Shown: positions 16,888 to 26,175, numbered from the stretch's first letter. The stretch is 64,000 nt of DNA from Thermodesulfobacterium thermophilum DSM 1276 (GCF_000421605.1 NZ_ATXI01000005.1:1-64000), one strand, 5' to 3'. Made by a program: numbers and translations. Notes: generated by a model from the letters alone, not told the origin.

Positions 16888-18471
16888 ATGGAAAATTTCT
16901 TAACTTTTGCGGTTTGTAATTGCCAAAAGGATAGGTCTTTAGTTTGGGAAGAATTTGTTGATGGAATTGTAAAGAAAACAGGGTTAAAGATTGAGCTAAA
17001 AATCTCCAGAGATCTGGAAGAGGAGCTTAGGTATTTAGATTCTTTTCTTCCAGATATCTATTTTTCCTCTTTTGTTAACTGTTGTGCTCTTGTTAAAAAG
17101 GGCTTTATCCCTGTAGCTAAGGTGAAAGGTTTAGGTCATTCCAACTTTTGTTTGATAAGCAGAAAGGATTTTTTAGAGTTTAATCACAAAGAAAAAGAAT
17201 TTTTAAAATTAGGACTTTTAAAAAATCCTTGTCTGATAAACTTGCTCTTAGTATTATATCAAGATTTCCCTATTTCTTTAAATAGAGTTTTGCCTATCTT
17301 GTTTTCCTCTCAAAAGGAGATTAAAGATTCTTTTTTAAAAAAACACATAGACCTTGCTTTACTATCAGCTGATTTTTTAAAAAATAATCAAGAAATATTT
17401 AGATCTAACTTCTGGTTACCCATATCTTACCATGATATACATTTTTTCATGCTCAACCCAGGTTCTCCTTATTTTTTATGGTTAAGAGACTTTTTTCTAA
17501 ACCCCTTTACTTTAAAGGGATTAGAGGTTGATCTTGTCTCCCAAGAAGAACAGTTTATAAAAACCTTTGCTATACTGCCAGAACTTTTGTCAACCCTATG
17601 GGAAAAGGCCTTGATTTATGAACTTTTTTATAAATCTTCATATTTAGGTATGTTAATCTACCGAGATGACCAGGTTTTATTGGCTAATGAATATGTCCTA
17701 AAACGACTAAACTATGAACCTCAAGATTTTAAAGACTATAAAATGGAAGATCTCTTTTTTGAGGAAAAGATTAAAGAGGTGGTAAAAGAAAACATAAAAA
17801 GAAGATGCACAGGAGAGTTTTTTCCCACTGTTTACTATGAAATACCTGTAAAAACTAAACAAGGCAGAAAAAGGTGGTTTAACGTTTATGAAGATACCAT
17901 AGTTTTTCAAGGAGATTTTGGGGGCTTATCTTTAGTAATAGACATAACCTCAGAGGTAAGGTATAAAAAGCTCATCGAAGTGTTAAAAGAGATTAATCAT
18001 TTAATGATAGAAAGTTATTCTGAAGAGGAGTTGTTTGATAAAGTTGTGAAAACCTTGGTCAAGGTCCTGGAATTAAAAGGAACTTGGATAGGAGAGATAG
18101 ATGAACTAACCAGAAGAGTTAAGTCTATTCTGTATTATCCAGAAACCCTAAGCTTTATAAATAGGCTTGATCCTTATCTTTTTTCTTTAGAAAATCAAAC
18201 CCTCAGTTTTTATAAAGCTTTTCACGAAAAAAAAATAAACATAATACCTGATGTGGAAAAGTATCATTACCTTAAAGATGTTTCTGAGATCTTAAAGGCT
18301 TTAAACGTAAGATCGGTTTGCAGTGTTCCTATAATGAAAGGAAAACGGGTTTCTCATGTGTTGGTGCTTTGGGCGGATGAGCCCAACTTTTTTACAGAAG
18401 ACTACTTAGAGCTTTTAGAAGAGCTCAAAAACAACCTTTCTTTTGCTCTAAAAAAATTAGACTTTTTTTAA
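16888..18471 (+). CDS. SBP-like / PAS / GAF sensor protein, probably the N-terminal part of a split c-di-GMP enzyme
   Basis: The 527-residue protein has three parts. Residues 1-240 look like a type 2 periplasmic binding-protein fold (phrases PDIYFSSFVNCCALVKKG, IDLALLSADFLK), but without a signal peptide or membrane segment. A PAS domain (about 250-355) has LLANEYVLKRLNYEP and LSLVIDITSE. A GAF domain (about 365-525) ends in VRSVCSVPIMKGKRVSHVLVLW. The frame ends at TAA right after a T7 tract (18463-18469). One extra T would join it in frame to the downstream PAS-GGDEF-EAL gene, giving one protein of about 1060 residues. I therefore infer a cytoplasmic sensor. Ligand unknown. Confidence 0.75.
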   Translation: MENFLTFAVCNCQKDRSLVWEEFVDGIVKKTGLKIELKISRDLEEELRYLDSFLPDIYFSSFVNCCALVKKGFIPVAKVKGLGHSNFCLISRKDFLEFNHKEKEFLKLGLLKNPCLINLLLVLYQDFPISLNRVLPILFSSQKEIKDSFLKKHIDLALLSADFLKNNQEIFRSNFWLPISYHDIHFFMLNPGSPYFLWLRDFFLNPFTLKGLEVDLVSQEEQFIKTFAILPELLSTLWEKALIYELFYKSSYLGMLIYRDDQVLLANEYVLKRLNYEPQDFKDYKMEDLFFEEKIKEVVKENIKRRCTGEFFPTVYYEIPVKTKQGRKRWFNVYEDTIVFQGDFGGLSLVIDITSEVRYKKLIEVLKEINHLMIESYSEEELFDKVVKTLVKVLELKGTWIGEIDELTRRVKSILYYPETLSFINRLDPYLFSLENQTLSFYKAFHEKKINIIPDVEKYHYLKDVSEILKALNVRSVCSVPIMKGKRVSHVLVLWADEPNFFTEDYLELLEELKNNLSFALKKLDFF

Positions 18472-18512
18472 GGATACAAGTTTTTAACGACTTTATCAAA
18501 CAAAGTGAAGAC

Positions 18513-20075
18513 ATGTTAATCATTGCTGATGTAGACGGAAAGTTAGAATACTTAAATCCGGTTGCCTTCCATGAACTTGAGTTTGAGGAAGACCCTTTTG
18601 AAGTTAACATATTTAAGTTATTAGGTATTACCTCTGAAGAAATAAATCAGGTTTTAAAGGGTTTAAATACTATAAAAAAGATTATTTCTCTTTCTTCAAC
18701 CAAAAAACGAAGTTTTTTAGAAATAAAATTAACTTTAGTTAAGTTTGCCGATTATAAGAAAGTTATCATCTTAGGTAAAAACCTCACCAAAGAAATAATT
18801 TTTGAAATAGAAAAGCAAAAGATGTTAACTCAGGACCTGCTTACAGGTTTGTTAAACTACCAGGGATTTGCTCAAAAAACAACCGACCTGTTGCAGGTGG
18901 TGAAAGAAGGTATCCTTGTGTTGTTAGATATATACAACTTTTCTTACATAAACCATTTTTACGGACTTGAGGCAGGAGATAAAGTTTTGACAACCGTTGC
19001 TCAGAGGTTGAAAGAGTCTTTTCCTAATGCGTTAATCTCTCGTCCGGTAGGAGATAGTTTTTCTTTATTTTTGATAGATTATGAAAAAAAAGATACTTAT
19101 AGTTTGATAAAAAAAATTCACGAAATTTTTACCCTACCTATTGAAGTAAAAGAAGGAGAAAGGGTATTTTTAGAGTTTCAAGGAGGTATTGTTTTTTATC
19201 CAGAAGATGGGAATACTTTTATTGAACTTTGGAGAAAGGCTAATGTTTTATTAAGTGAGGTGAAAAAAAAGGGACCTAATCTGATAGAAGTTTTTAATCC
19301 TTATGTAGAAAAACACGTAGAAAACATATTTTTTGTAGAAAATCTGGTTAAAAAGGCTATTCAGGAACATCTCTTTGTTTTTTACTATCAACCTTATTTT
19401 TCGTCTGACCTTGAGGTTGCAGGGCTTGAGGCCCTGGTTAGGATAAAAGCGGATGGAAAAGTTTTTAACCCAGGAGATTTTATAGATTACTTAGAAAACA
19501 GCCCTTACTTGAAGGATTTTGAAGAAATAAGCATAGATAAAAATTTAGAAACCTTGGTAAACATTCAAAAACCTGTTTCAATCAACATTTCTTCTAAAAG
19601 CTTAGAATCTATGCACATTTTTGAAATACTCTCTAAAAAAACAGACCTGTTAAAAAACATACCTTGTTGCTTGGGGATTGAAATAACAGAACATGCTTTA
19701 GCTACTAATTTAGAAAAAGTAAACAAACTCTTGAAAATGCTCAAGTTTTATCGAATCAACATCTTGATAGATGATTTTGGGACAGGTTATTCCTCTTTAC
19801 ATTATCTAAAAGATTTACCGATAGACTTTATAAAAATAGACCAAAGTTTTGTCAGAGATTTCTTAAGAGACAAGAAAACTTTTTTTATCTTAGAAACCAT
19901 AATAAAACTGGCTAAAAAACTTAACATTAAAACCATAGCTGAAGGAGTGGAAAACAAAGAACAATTTAAGGTTTTAAAGGAGTTAGGTTGTAACTATTTT
20001 CAAGGATTTTGGTTTGCCAAACCTATGCCAAAAGAAGAATGTTTCGCATACTTAAAAAAGCTTAGCAAAACCTAA
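18513..20075 (+). CDS. PAS-GGDEF-EAL c-di-GMP phosphodiesterase (C-terminal part of split sensor)
   Basis: The 520-residue protein has an N-terminal PAS segment (LIIADVDGKLEYLNPVAF), a degenerate GGDEF domain (about 115-255), and an EAL domain (about 270-515). The GGDEF signature reads VGDSF, so cyclase activity is unlikely. The EAL domain keeps EALVR, the Asn of SINISSKSL, GIEITEHA, LIDDFGTGYSSLHYL, IKIDQSF and IAEGVE, so it should hydrolyse c-di-GMP. The frame is open upstream of this ATG back to the T7 tract at 18463 and encodes a plausible linker (FNDFIKQSEDM), which supports fusion with the preceding gene. No ribosome site precedes the ATG. Confidence 0.88.
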   Translation: MLIIADVDGKLEYLNPVAFHELEFEEDPFEVNIFKLLGITSEEINQVLKGLNTIKKIISLSSTKKRSFLEIKLTLVKFADYKKVIILGKNLTKEIIFEIEKQKMLTQDLLTGLLNYQGFAQKTTDLLQVVKEGILVLLDIYNFSYINHFYGLEAGDKVLTTVAQRLKESFPNALISRPVGDSFSLFLIDYEKKDTYSLIKKIHEIFTLPIEVKEGERVFLEFQGGIVFYPEDGNTFIELWRKANVLLSEVKKKGPNLIEVFNPYVEKHVENIFFVENLVKKAIQEHLFVFYYQPYFSSDLEVAGLEALVRIKADGKVFNPGDFIDYLENSPYLKDFEEISIDKNLETLVNIQKPVSINISSKSLESMHIFEILSKKTDLLKNIPCCLGIEITEHALATNLEKVNKLLKMLKFYRINILIDDFGTGYSSLHYLKDLPIDFIKIDQSFVRDFLRDKKTFFILETIIKLAKKLNIKTIAEGVENKEQFKVLKELGCNYFQGFWFAKPMPKEECFAYLKKLSKT

Positions 20076-20078
20076 CTT

Positions 20079-21515
20079 ATGAAAAAAATAAAGATAGTAG
20101 CCACTATAGGTCCCAAGACTCAAGATCTTTCTTTGATAAAAAAGTTGATAAAGGCTGGGGTCGATGTTTTTAGGTTAAACTTTTCTCATGGAGACCATGA
20201 ATACCATAAGCAAAGTATAAAACTTATAAGAAGGGCTTCGGCAGAGTTAAAACTTCCGGTAGGTATTTTACAAGACCTTTCAGGCCCTAAAATACGGATA
20301 GGAGAAGTTAAAAAACCCTTTTTAGTCCATGCAGGAGAGATTCTGGAACTACATAAAACCAAGATTTTGGGAGAAAAGACAGGAGATTGTTCTAAGGTTT
20401 CTGTAGAGTATCCCGAAATCCTTGAAGACCTAAAAGAGAAAGACCTTATCTATGTAGCAGACGGTTTAATTAAGTTAAGAGTGGTTAAAGTTTTAGAGGA
20501 TAAAGTTATTACTGAGGTATTGCAGGGAGGGGTTATTTCCTCTAAAAAAGGTCTTAATTTCCCTGGTATTTCTCTTTCCATACCAGCTTTTACTACTAAA
20601 GATAAAGAAGACCTATTGTTTGGACTCCAGAATGAAATAGATTTTGTGGCCCTTTCTTTTGTAAATAGAAAAGAAGACGTTTTAGCTTGTAAAGAGGTGA
20701 TAGAGAAATTTGGTAAAGGTCAACCTGTGTTTGCCAAGGTAGAAACACAAACTGCTCTTGAAAACATAGAAGAAATTTTAGAGGTAGCTGACGGACTTAT
20801 GGTGGCAAGGGGAGACCTTGGGGTAGAGGTTCCTATTGAAAAAGTTCCTGTGGTGCAAAAAATTTTAGTTGAAAAAGCCAATAAAAAGGGTAAACCTGTC
20901 ATCATCGCCACCCAGATGTTAACCTCTATGATCAATTCTACCATGCCTACTCGAGCTGATGTTTCAGACATAGCCAATGCGGTTTTAGACGGGGCTGATG
21001 CTTTGATGCTTTCAGACGAGACAGCCATAGGCAACTTCCCTGTAGAGTGTGTAAAAATGATGGTTAAAATCATCAAAGAAACTGAAAAGCTATATCCTTA
21101 CTTAGAAGAAACTTATCAGGAAGTGTCTTCAGATTTTGCCATTGCCTACAGTAGTTGTGTGTTAGCTTCTGAGGTTAAAGCCAAAGCTATCGTAGTTTTT
21201 ACTAAATCTGGCAGTTCTGCCATGCGGATAGCTAAGTTTAGACCTAAGGAGTTGATTTTAGCCAACGTCCATGACGAAGAAATCTTAAGACGTCTTACGA
21301 TAGTTTGGGGGGTTTATCCTTGTTTTGTGCTTTCTGAGGTAAAAACGGTAGACGGGATGGTAAAAGAATTTTTGGTAAGGGCCTATCAAAAAGGGCTTAT
21401 TAAGAAAAAAGATACGTTAGTTTTAACCATGGGGTATCCTGTAGGAAAGGTTGGGTCTACCAACCTGATAAGGTTGGTTAAACCAGAACAAATCCAAGCT
21501 CTCTTAAAAAGCTAA
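20079..21515 (+). CDS. pyk: pyruvate kinase
   Basis: It transfers phosphate from phosphoenolpyruvate to ADP. The 478-residue protein contains the N-terminal ATIGP and RLNFSHG, the metal and substrate site around FAKVETQTALEN, the signature MVARGDLGVEVP, and ATQMLTSMINSTMPTRAD(V). The C-terminal allosteric domain is complete. It begins 3 bp after the c-di-GMP gene stop, with no good ribosome site, so its translation may depend on the upstream gene. Confidence 0.96.
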   Translation: MKKIKIVATIGPKTQDLSLIKKLIKAGVDVFRLNFSHGDHEYHKQSIKLIRRASAELKLPVGILQDLSGPKIRIGEVKKPFLVHAGEILELHKTKILGEKTGDCSKVSVEYPEILEDLKEKDLIYVADGLIKLRVVKVLEDKVITEVLQGGVISSKKGLNFPGISLSIPAFTTKDKEDLLFGLQNEIDFVALSFVNRKEDVLACKEVIEKFGKGQPVFAKVETQTALENIEEILEVADGLMVARGDLGVEVPIEKVPVVQKILVEKANKKGKPVIIATQMLTSMINSTMPTRADVSDIANAVLDGADALMLSDETAIGNFPVECVKMMVKIIKETEKLYPYLEETYQEVSSDFAIAYSSCVLASEVKAKAIVVFTKSGSSAMRIAKFRPKELILANVHDEEILRRLTIVWGVYPCFVLSEVKTVDGMVKEFLVRAYQKGLIKKKDTLVLTMGYPVGKVGSTNLIRLVKPEQIQALLKS

Positions 21516-21522
21516 ATTTGTT

Positions 21523-22593
21523 ATGCCAGTTTTAACCTTTTCAAAGGTTTTAGAACTTGCCAAACAAAAACGGATTGCTCCGGTTTATATTTTTATAGGA
21601 GAGCCACAACTTTGTAAAGAAAAAGCAAAAGAAATCTATAATATTTTACAGGACAAAGGTTCTACCATAGAAGTTTATAACCTAAACGATAAAGAAGATA
21701 AAAAGACTTTTTCTAAGATAAAAGGATATCAGGAAGGACTTTTTGGTTTGAGAAAAGTTTATTTAATCTTAGGAGGAGAAAACATAGAACTTTCTAAAGA
21801 GGAAGAGATAATAAAAAGCTTAGAAAAAGAAACCTCTGTTTTTACCTGGTTTATCATAGCAGAAAAATTTGAGGAAAATAGACCTTTATATCAATTTGCC
21901 TTGCAAAAAGGGGCGATAGTCTTTTTTAACTTTAAAAAAGAGGAGGATTTCTTAGAAACAGAGCTTATCCTCAAACTTAAAGAAACTGGAAAAACTATGG
22001 ACAGAAAAACCACCGAACTTTTTTTGTCCTTGGTAGGAAAAGATTATCATCATTTTTTAAATGAGCTTGATAAACTTTTGCTATATACTGAAGAAAGAGC
22101 TGTGATTACAGAAGAAGATGTATGGAGCGTAACCATCCCTCTCGAAGAGGAAGTGCTTTTTATGGTGGAAGAAAGTCTTTTTCAGTCTGGCCCAGAGAAA
22201 GCCTACAGGATAGTTGCACAACTTTTGGACCATAAAGAAGAACCTCATAGAATTTTAAGTTATCTGTATAAATCTTTTAAGATTTTTCAGATATTAGCAG
22301 AATTTTTGGAAAAACACCCTGAATTGAAAAAAGAAGAAAGGTTTAGTCAATTTTCCAAAAAATGGGAGGAGATCAAAACCGACCCTATAGTAGAAATTCC
22401 TAAAGTGTTAACTGAACGGCATCCCTACCGAATCTTTAACCTTAAAAAGCATTTAGAAAAAATAAAAAATCTTCCTCAAGTGTTTGAGGAACTATATAAG
22501 GCAGACCTTTCTTTAAAAAGAGATTTTAAAAACCCTTATCAGGTTTTTAAAGAACTTTTCATCAACCTCTGGCAAAAGACCTTACAACCCTAA
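21523..22593 (+). CDS. holA: DNA polymerase III subunit delta
   Basis: The 356-residue protein fits HolA. The N-terminal domain has APVYIFIGEPQLCKEKAKEIY, where the degenerate nucleotide-binding region of the clamp-loader wrench lies. Later segments (LVGKDYHHFLNELDKLLLYT, and the C-terminal helical collar domain) follow the family order. Delta opens the sliding clamp during loading. It is 7 bp after pyk and converges on the ParB-like gene, with only 5 bp between stop codons. Confidence 0.9.
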   Translation: MPVLTFSKVLELAKQKRIAPVYIFIGEPQLCKEKAKEIYNILQDKGSTIEVYNLNDKEDKKTFSKIKGYQEGLFGLRKVYLILGGENIELSKEEEIIKSLEKETSVFTWFIIAEKFEENRPLYQFALQKGAIVFFNFKKEEDFLETELILKLKETGKTMDRKTTELFLSLVGKDYHHFLNELDKLLLYTEERAVITEEDVWSVTIPLEEEVLFMVEESLFQSGPEKAYRIVAQLLDHKEEPHRILSYLYKSFKIFQILAEFLEKHPELKKEERFSQFSKKWEEIKTDPIVEIPKVLTERHPYRIFNLKKHLEKIKNLPQVFEELYKADLSLKRDFKNPYQVFKELFINLWQKTLQP

Positions 22594-22598
22594 AGTTT

Positions 22599-23534
22599 TT
22601 AGATTGTTTCTAAAATTTTCTTGATAACTTCTTCATTTTGAGTTAAAAACTCAATTTTTTGAGAGAATTCTTGACTATCTTTAACCTTAAAAATAAGTTC
22701 TATTTCTTTTTTTTCTAAGTAAGGAGATAGTTTTACGTTTATCTGTTTTTTTTGTAATTTCTCAATATAGGGTTTTAAAGTCATCATTTTTGCGGATAAG
22801 TTAGGGTAATAAAGCTCTTTTAGTCTTTCAAAAAAAGTTTTTCTTCTCTGGTTAAACTCCTCATAGTTTAAGGCATCTTTTAGCTCCTCAGGTAATAAGG
22901 AAGTTAACCTTAAACGGCGCTTTAGGTCTAAAAGTTTTTCCAACACCTCTCGTTGTTCGCTAAAACTTAGATTGAGCCGAGTTATCACCAACAAAAACTC
23001 TTTTTTTTCTGTTTCATTTAAAAATTTAAAAAATTGCAAAATATGAAGGTTTAGTTTATCATTAATGATTAAATTTTTAAATTCAATGTCTAATTTATTT
23101 ATTTCAAGTAAAATTTTAAGCCATATATTATTAGGAGGAAGATTAATTTTTTTCATCAGAATAAGGATTTCGTCTAAGGTGAAAAGAGGTATGGCTTTGT
23201 TTAGAAATTCAGCTTTTTCTACTAAATTCAGATTTCGGAAAAGATTGCTTTCTAAAGAAATAAGTAAGAGCTCTTTGGGAGAGAGGTTTTTTAAAACCAG
23301 AGCTTTAATCTCTTTAAATCCAATGGTTTTACAGGCTAAAACTCTACCTTCTCCGCAAATTATCTGAAAGGCTCCTTCTTTTGGAAGATAAAGGATAGGG
23401 GGTTGTAATAACCCCCAATTTTTGATACTTTCAATCAAAAAAATGTCTCTTTTAGGAAAAGAAAAAAGATAGGACCTATCTTCTGTCGACACAGAAGATA
23501 GGTCTATGGTTTTACATGTTATTGGGCCTAACAC
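22599..23534 (-). CDS. orphan ParB N-terminal domain (ParB/Srx fold) protein
   Basis: The 311-residue protein has a ParB-type CTPase fold in its N-terminal third. LIESIKNWGLLQPPILY, then GEGRVLACKTIGF corresponds to the GERRxxA motif, and LESNLFRNLNLVEKAEF to ENxxRxxLxPxE. The C-terminal 200 residues are Lys/Glu/Leu-rich and have no strong HTH that I can name. No parA and no parS-like repeat lie next to it, so a partition role is not supported. It starts with GTG overlapping the purC stop (TAGTG), so the two are translationally coupled. Confidence 0.7.
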   Translation of the reverse strand: MLGPITCKTIDLSSVSTEDRSYLFSFPKRDIFLIESIKNWGLLQPPILYLPKEGAFQIICGEGRVLACKTIGFKEIKALVLKNLSPKELLLISLESNLFRNLNLVEKAEFLNKAIPLFTLDEILILMKKINLPPNNIWLKILLEINKLDIEFKNLIINDKLNLHILQFFKFLNETEKKEFLLVITRLNLSFSEQREVLEKLLDLKRRLRLTSLLPEELKDALNYEEFNQRRKTFFERLKELYYPNLSAKMMTLKPYIEKLQKKQINVKLSPYLEKKEIELIFKVKDSQEFSQKIEFLTQNEEVIKKILETI

Positions 23535-24421
23535 TACAAGGTCTTTCCTGTAAGCCTGTAGAGGGCTTCTAAATATTTTTCTCTGGTTTTTAACACGATG
23601 TCCTCAGGAATGGTAGGGGGATTTTGGGGGTCCCAAGAAATAGATTTTAACCAATCTCTTATAAACTGTTTATCAAAACTTTTCTGAGTTTTCCCAGGTT
23701 GATACTCATCTTTGGGCCAAAAACGTGATGAATCTGGGGTTAAAACTTCATCTACCAAGATAATCTTATCTTCGTAAATACCAAACTCAAACTTGGTATC
23801 TGCTATGATAATCCCTCTGCTTTCTGCATACTCAGAAGCTTTTTTATAAATCTTTAAAGAGGTTTCTTTTAAAAATTGAGCGACCTCACTGCCTACTAAT
23901 TTTTCCATTTCTTGATAAGTGATGTTGACATCATGCTCTCCTATTTCTGCTTTGGTTGAGGGGGTAAAAATAGGTTCAGGTAGCTTATCAGCTTCTTTTA
24001 AGCCAGGTGGTAAAGGTATTCCACAAACTTGCCCTGTTTTTTGATATTCTTTCATGGCAGACCCGGTGATGTATCCCCGGACGATACATTCTACAGGTAA
24101 AACCTTAGCTTTTTTAACCAACATACTGCGTTGAGCTAATGTTTCTTTATATTCTTTTAAAACCTCAGGATACTCCTCGAGGTTTGCGGTAATAAGATGG
24201 TTGTCTACGATGTCTTTTAAAAAGTCAAACCAGAAAAGGCTCATCTGGGTTAAAATTTTACCTTTATATGGAATAGGAGTGGGAAGAACTACGTCAAAGG
24301 CTGAAATCCTGTCGGTAGCTACGATAAGAAGTTTATCCCCCAAGTCATAAATGTCTCTAACCTTTCCTCTTTTCAGAAGAGGTACTTTTTCTAGATTTGT
24401 TTCCCAAACAGGAAGACTCAT
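23534..24421 (-). CDS. purC: phosphoribosylaminoimidazole-succinocarboxamide synthase
   Basis: The 295-residue enzyme attaches aspartate to CAIR in purine synthesis. It has KRGKVRDIYDLGDKLLIVATDRISAFD at the N-terminus, MLVKKAKVLPVECIVRGYITGSA, and the late LVDEVLTPDSSRFW motif, all typical. Length and motifs match the longer PurC class (about 290-300 residues). The small SAP/Rho-N gene ends 12 bp upstream. Confidence 0.96.
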   Translation of the reverse strand: MSLPVWETNLEKVPLLKRGKVRDIYDLGDKLLIVATDRISAFDVVLPTPIPYKGKILTQMSLFWFDFLKDIVDNHLITANLEEYPEVLKEYKETLAQRSMLVKKAKVLPVECIVRGYITGSAMKEYQKTGQVCGIPLPPGLKEADKLPEPIFTPSTKAEIGEHDVNITYQEMEKLVGSEVAQFLKETSLKIYKKASEYAESRGIIIADTKFEFGIYEDKIILVDEVLTPDSSRFWPKDEYQPGKTQKSFDKQFIRDWLKSISWDPQNPPTIPEDIVLKTREKYLEALYRLTGKTL

Positions 24422-24433
24422 TTTTTCCTCCGA

Positions 24434-24787
24434 TTAAGCCATAGTTTTAGCAAGTTTCCTTGTTCTTTTCTTAAATTTAGCCGCCAATTTTCTGTATCTT
24501 TCATATTTTGTCCAGTCTTTATTTTTTTTAGCTTCTTCAGCTAAGGCCTTAAACTTTTTAACCTTAGCCTTGATTTCCCTCATAGAGGCACCAACTTTTT
24601 TAGGTTCTTCTTTTATACCATAAACTTTTTTAAGAGCAGAAATAAGTTCTTCTTTGTTCATTCCGTGAACACCTGAAATTTCTGGTATTTGTAAGGCAAT
24701 TTCCCTTAATTCTTTGATGGTCATCTTCTCAAGTTTTTTCTCCAACTTAGGAAGTTCTTTGGTTTCTTCCTGTTTTACCTCATCCAT
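24434..24787 (-). CDS. small basic protein with SAP/Rho-N-like helix-extension-helix
   Basis: The 117-residue protein has an acidic first 25 residues, then MTIKELREIALQIPEI...MNKEELISALKKVYGI, which resembles the Rho N-terminal/SAP nucleic-acid-binding fold. The C-terminal half is strongly basic and helical (KAKVKKFKALAEEAKK, KFKKRTRKLAKTMA). A nucleic-acid-binding role is inferred; I know no defined function. It has an AAGGAGGTT ribosome site and lies directly upstream of purC. Confidence 0.7.
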   Translation of the reverse strand: MDEVKQEETKELPKLEKKLEKMTIKELREIALQIPEISGVHGMNKEELISALKKVYGIKEEPKKVGASMREIKAKVKKFKALAEEAKKNKDWTKYERYRKLAAKFKKRTRKLAKTMA

Positions 24788-24892
24788 AGTCTTTAACCTC
24801 CTTGTTGAGAGATAGTTTTAAACCCTAAAATCTCTTTTAAGTTATCATAAAATTAAAAGAAATCAATAAACTAACCCAAGAGTGTAATTATC

Positions 24893-26170
24893 TTAAACTT
24901 CTTTTTCAAAATTTTCTAATACTTTGAAAACTTCGGCCACAAAATAAATAGACCCAGTAACCAGAATTTTGGAGATAGGTTCGTTCAAAGCTGCTCTTAG
25001 AGCTTCTTGTGGTGAGGGAAAAAAGACAACTTCTTCTTGGGTATAATTTTTAATAGCTTTCTTCCATTCAGAAAGGGTTACTATTTTTCTGTGGGAGGAA
25101 AATTCACATAAAAAGGTTTTACGACTAATTTGGCTTAGCTTAAGAAACATATCTAAGAAAGGTTTTTGTCCGTCTTCATTGGTCACCCCAAAAATAACTA
25201 AAAATGCTTTATCACACCCTTTAGCCAAAAGGTCCTTTACCAAGGCTTCTACCCCGTCAGGGTTATGGGCTACATCAATTAAAATTTCCTTTTCTCTTAT
25301 TTTTATTTTTTCGTATCGCCCTTTCCATCTTACCTCATTTAAAGCTTTTTTTACTGTCTCAGGGTCTATAGATAAGAGATTAAGGTTTTCAAGTATTTCG
25401 AGAGTTTTTAGTGCACAACCTAAGTTTTCTCCTTGATATTTTCCTGAAAGACTTAGAGAAAGATCTTTAAAGGTTTTTTCTCCGTAATAATTCCAGAGAC
25501 CATGATCCTCGACTACAAAAAAATCTTTGTTTAAGAAATAACCTTTTGTTTTTAGCTGTGATAGTTTATGATAAAAAACTGGTAAAGCCTGAGGCTTAAT
25601 GTTTCCAAATATGCATGGCACCTTTCTCTTTATGATACCTGCTTTTTCATAGGCTATTTTTTCTAAAGTATTTCCTAAGTATTTGGTATGATCAAAACCT
25701 ACGTTAGTAATGATGGTTACTTTAGGAAAGACTACGTTTGTAGCATCAAGTCTTCCTCCCATACCACACTCAATTACCGCAAAGTCTACTTCTGTTTGAC
25801 TAAAATAAAGAAAAGCAACGGCAGTGGTAACCTCAAAAAAGGTTAGATTGAAAGCTTGAGCCAGAGGTTTTACCTCAGAAATTAGAGCTTCAAGGGTTTC
25901 ATCTGGTATGTCTTGTCCGTTTATCTTAAACCTTTCGTTGAGTTTAAAAAGATGAGGGGAGGTATAAAGCCCTACTTTAAACTCATGTTGTTTTAAAAGT
26001 TCAGCTAAGATAGCAGCGGTTGAGCCCTTACCGTTGGTACCGGCGATATGTATAATTTTAAGTTTTCTTTGAGGATTCCCCAGTCTGGTTAAAACTTGAG
26101 TAATTCTTGCTAAACCAGGTTTTATCCGGTGAAACCCTAATTGGTATAACCACTCTAAAGAAGAAGACAT
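24893..26170 (-). CDS. folC: bifunctional folylpolyglutamate/dihydrofolate synthase
   Basis: The 425-residue Mur-ligase-type enzyme adds glutamate to dihydropteroate and folates. The nucleotide loop HIAGTNGKGSTAAILAELL lies near residues 41-59. VIECGMGGRLDATNV and ITNVGFDHTKYLG follow in the central domain, and the carbamylated Lys region is near YEKAGIIK. DVAHNPDGVEAL marks the C-terminal domain. It is the last gene of the operon led by the BCAM0308-family gene, 5 bp after the exchanger. Confidence 0.94.
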   Translation of the reverse strand: MSSSLEWLYQLGFHRIKPGLARITQVLTRLGNPQRKLKIIHIAGTNGKGSTAAILAELLKQHEFKVGLYTSPHLFKLNERFKINGQDIPDETLEALISEVKPLAQAFNLTFFEVTTAVAFLYFSQTEVDFAVIECGMGGRLDATNVVFPKVTIITNVGFDHTKYLGNTLEKIAYEKAGIIKRKVPCIFGNIKPQALPVFYHKLSQLKTKGYFLNKDFFVVEDHGLWNYYGEKTFKDLSLSLSGKYQGENLGCALKTLEILENLNLLSIDPETVKKALNEVRWKGRYEKIKIREKEILIDVAHNPDGVEALVKDLLAKGCDKAFLVIFGVTNEDGQKPFLDMFLKLSQISRKTFLCEFSSHRKIVTLSEWKKAIKNYTQEEVVFFPSPQEALRAALNEPISKILVTGSIYFVAEVFKVLENFEKEV

Positions 26171-26175
26171 AAACT

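Noticed and set aside
22599-23534. Chromosome partition locus near dif
   Set aside because: parABS loci lie near the origin, and neither parA nor a parS-like palindrome is present here.
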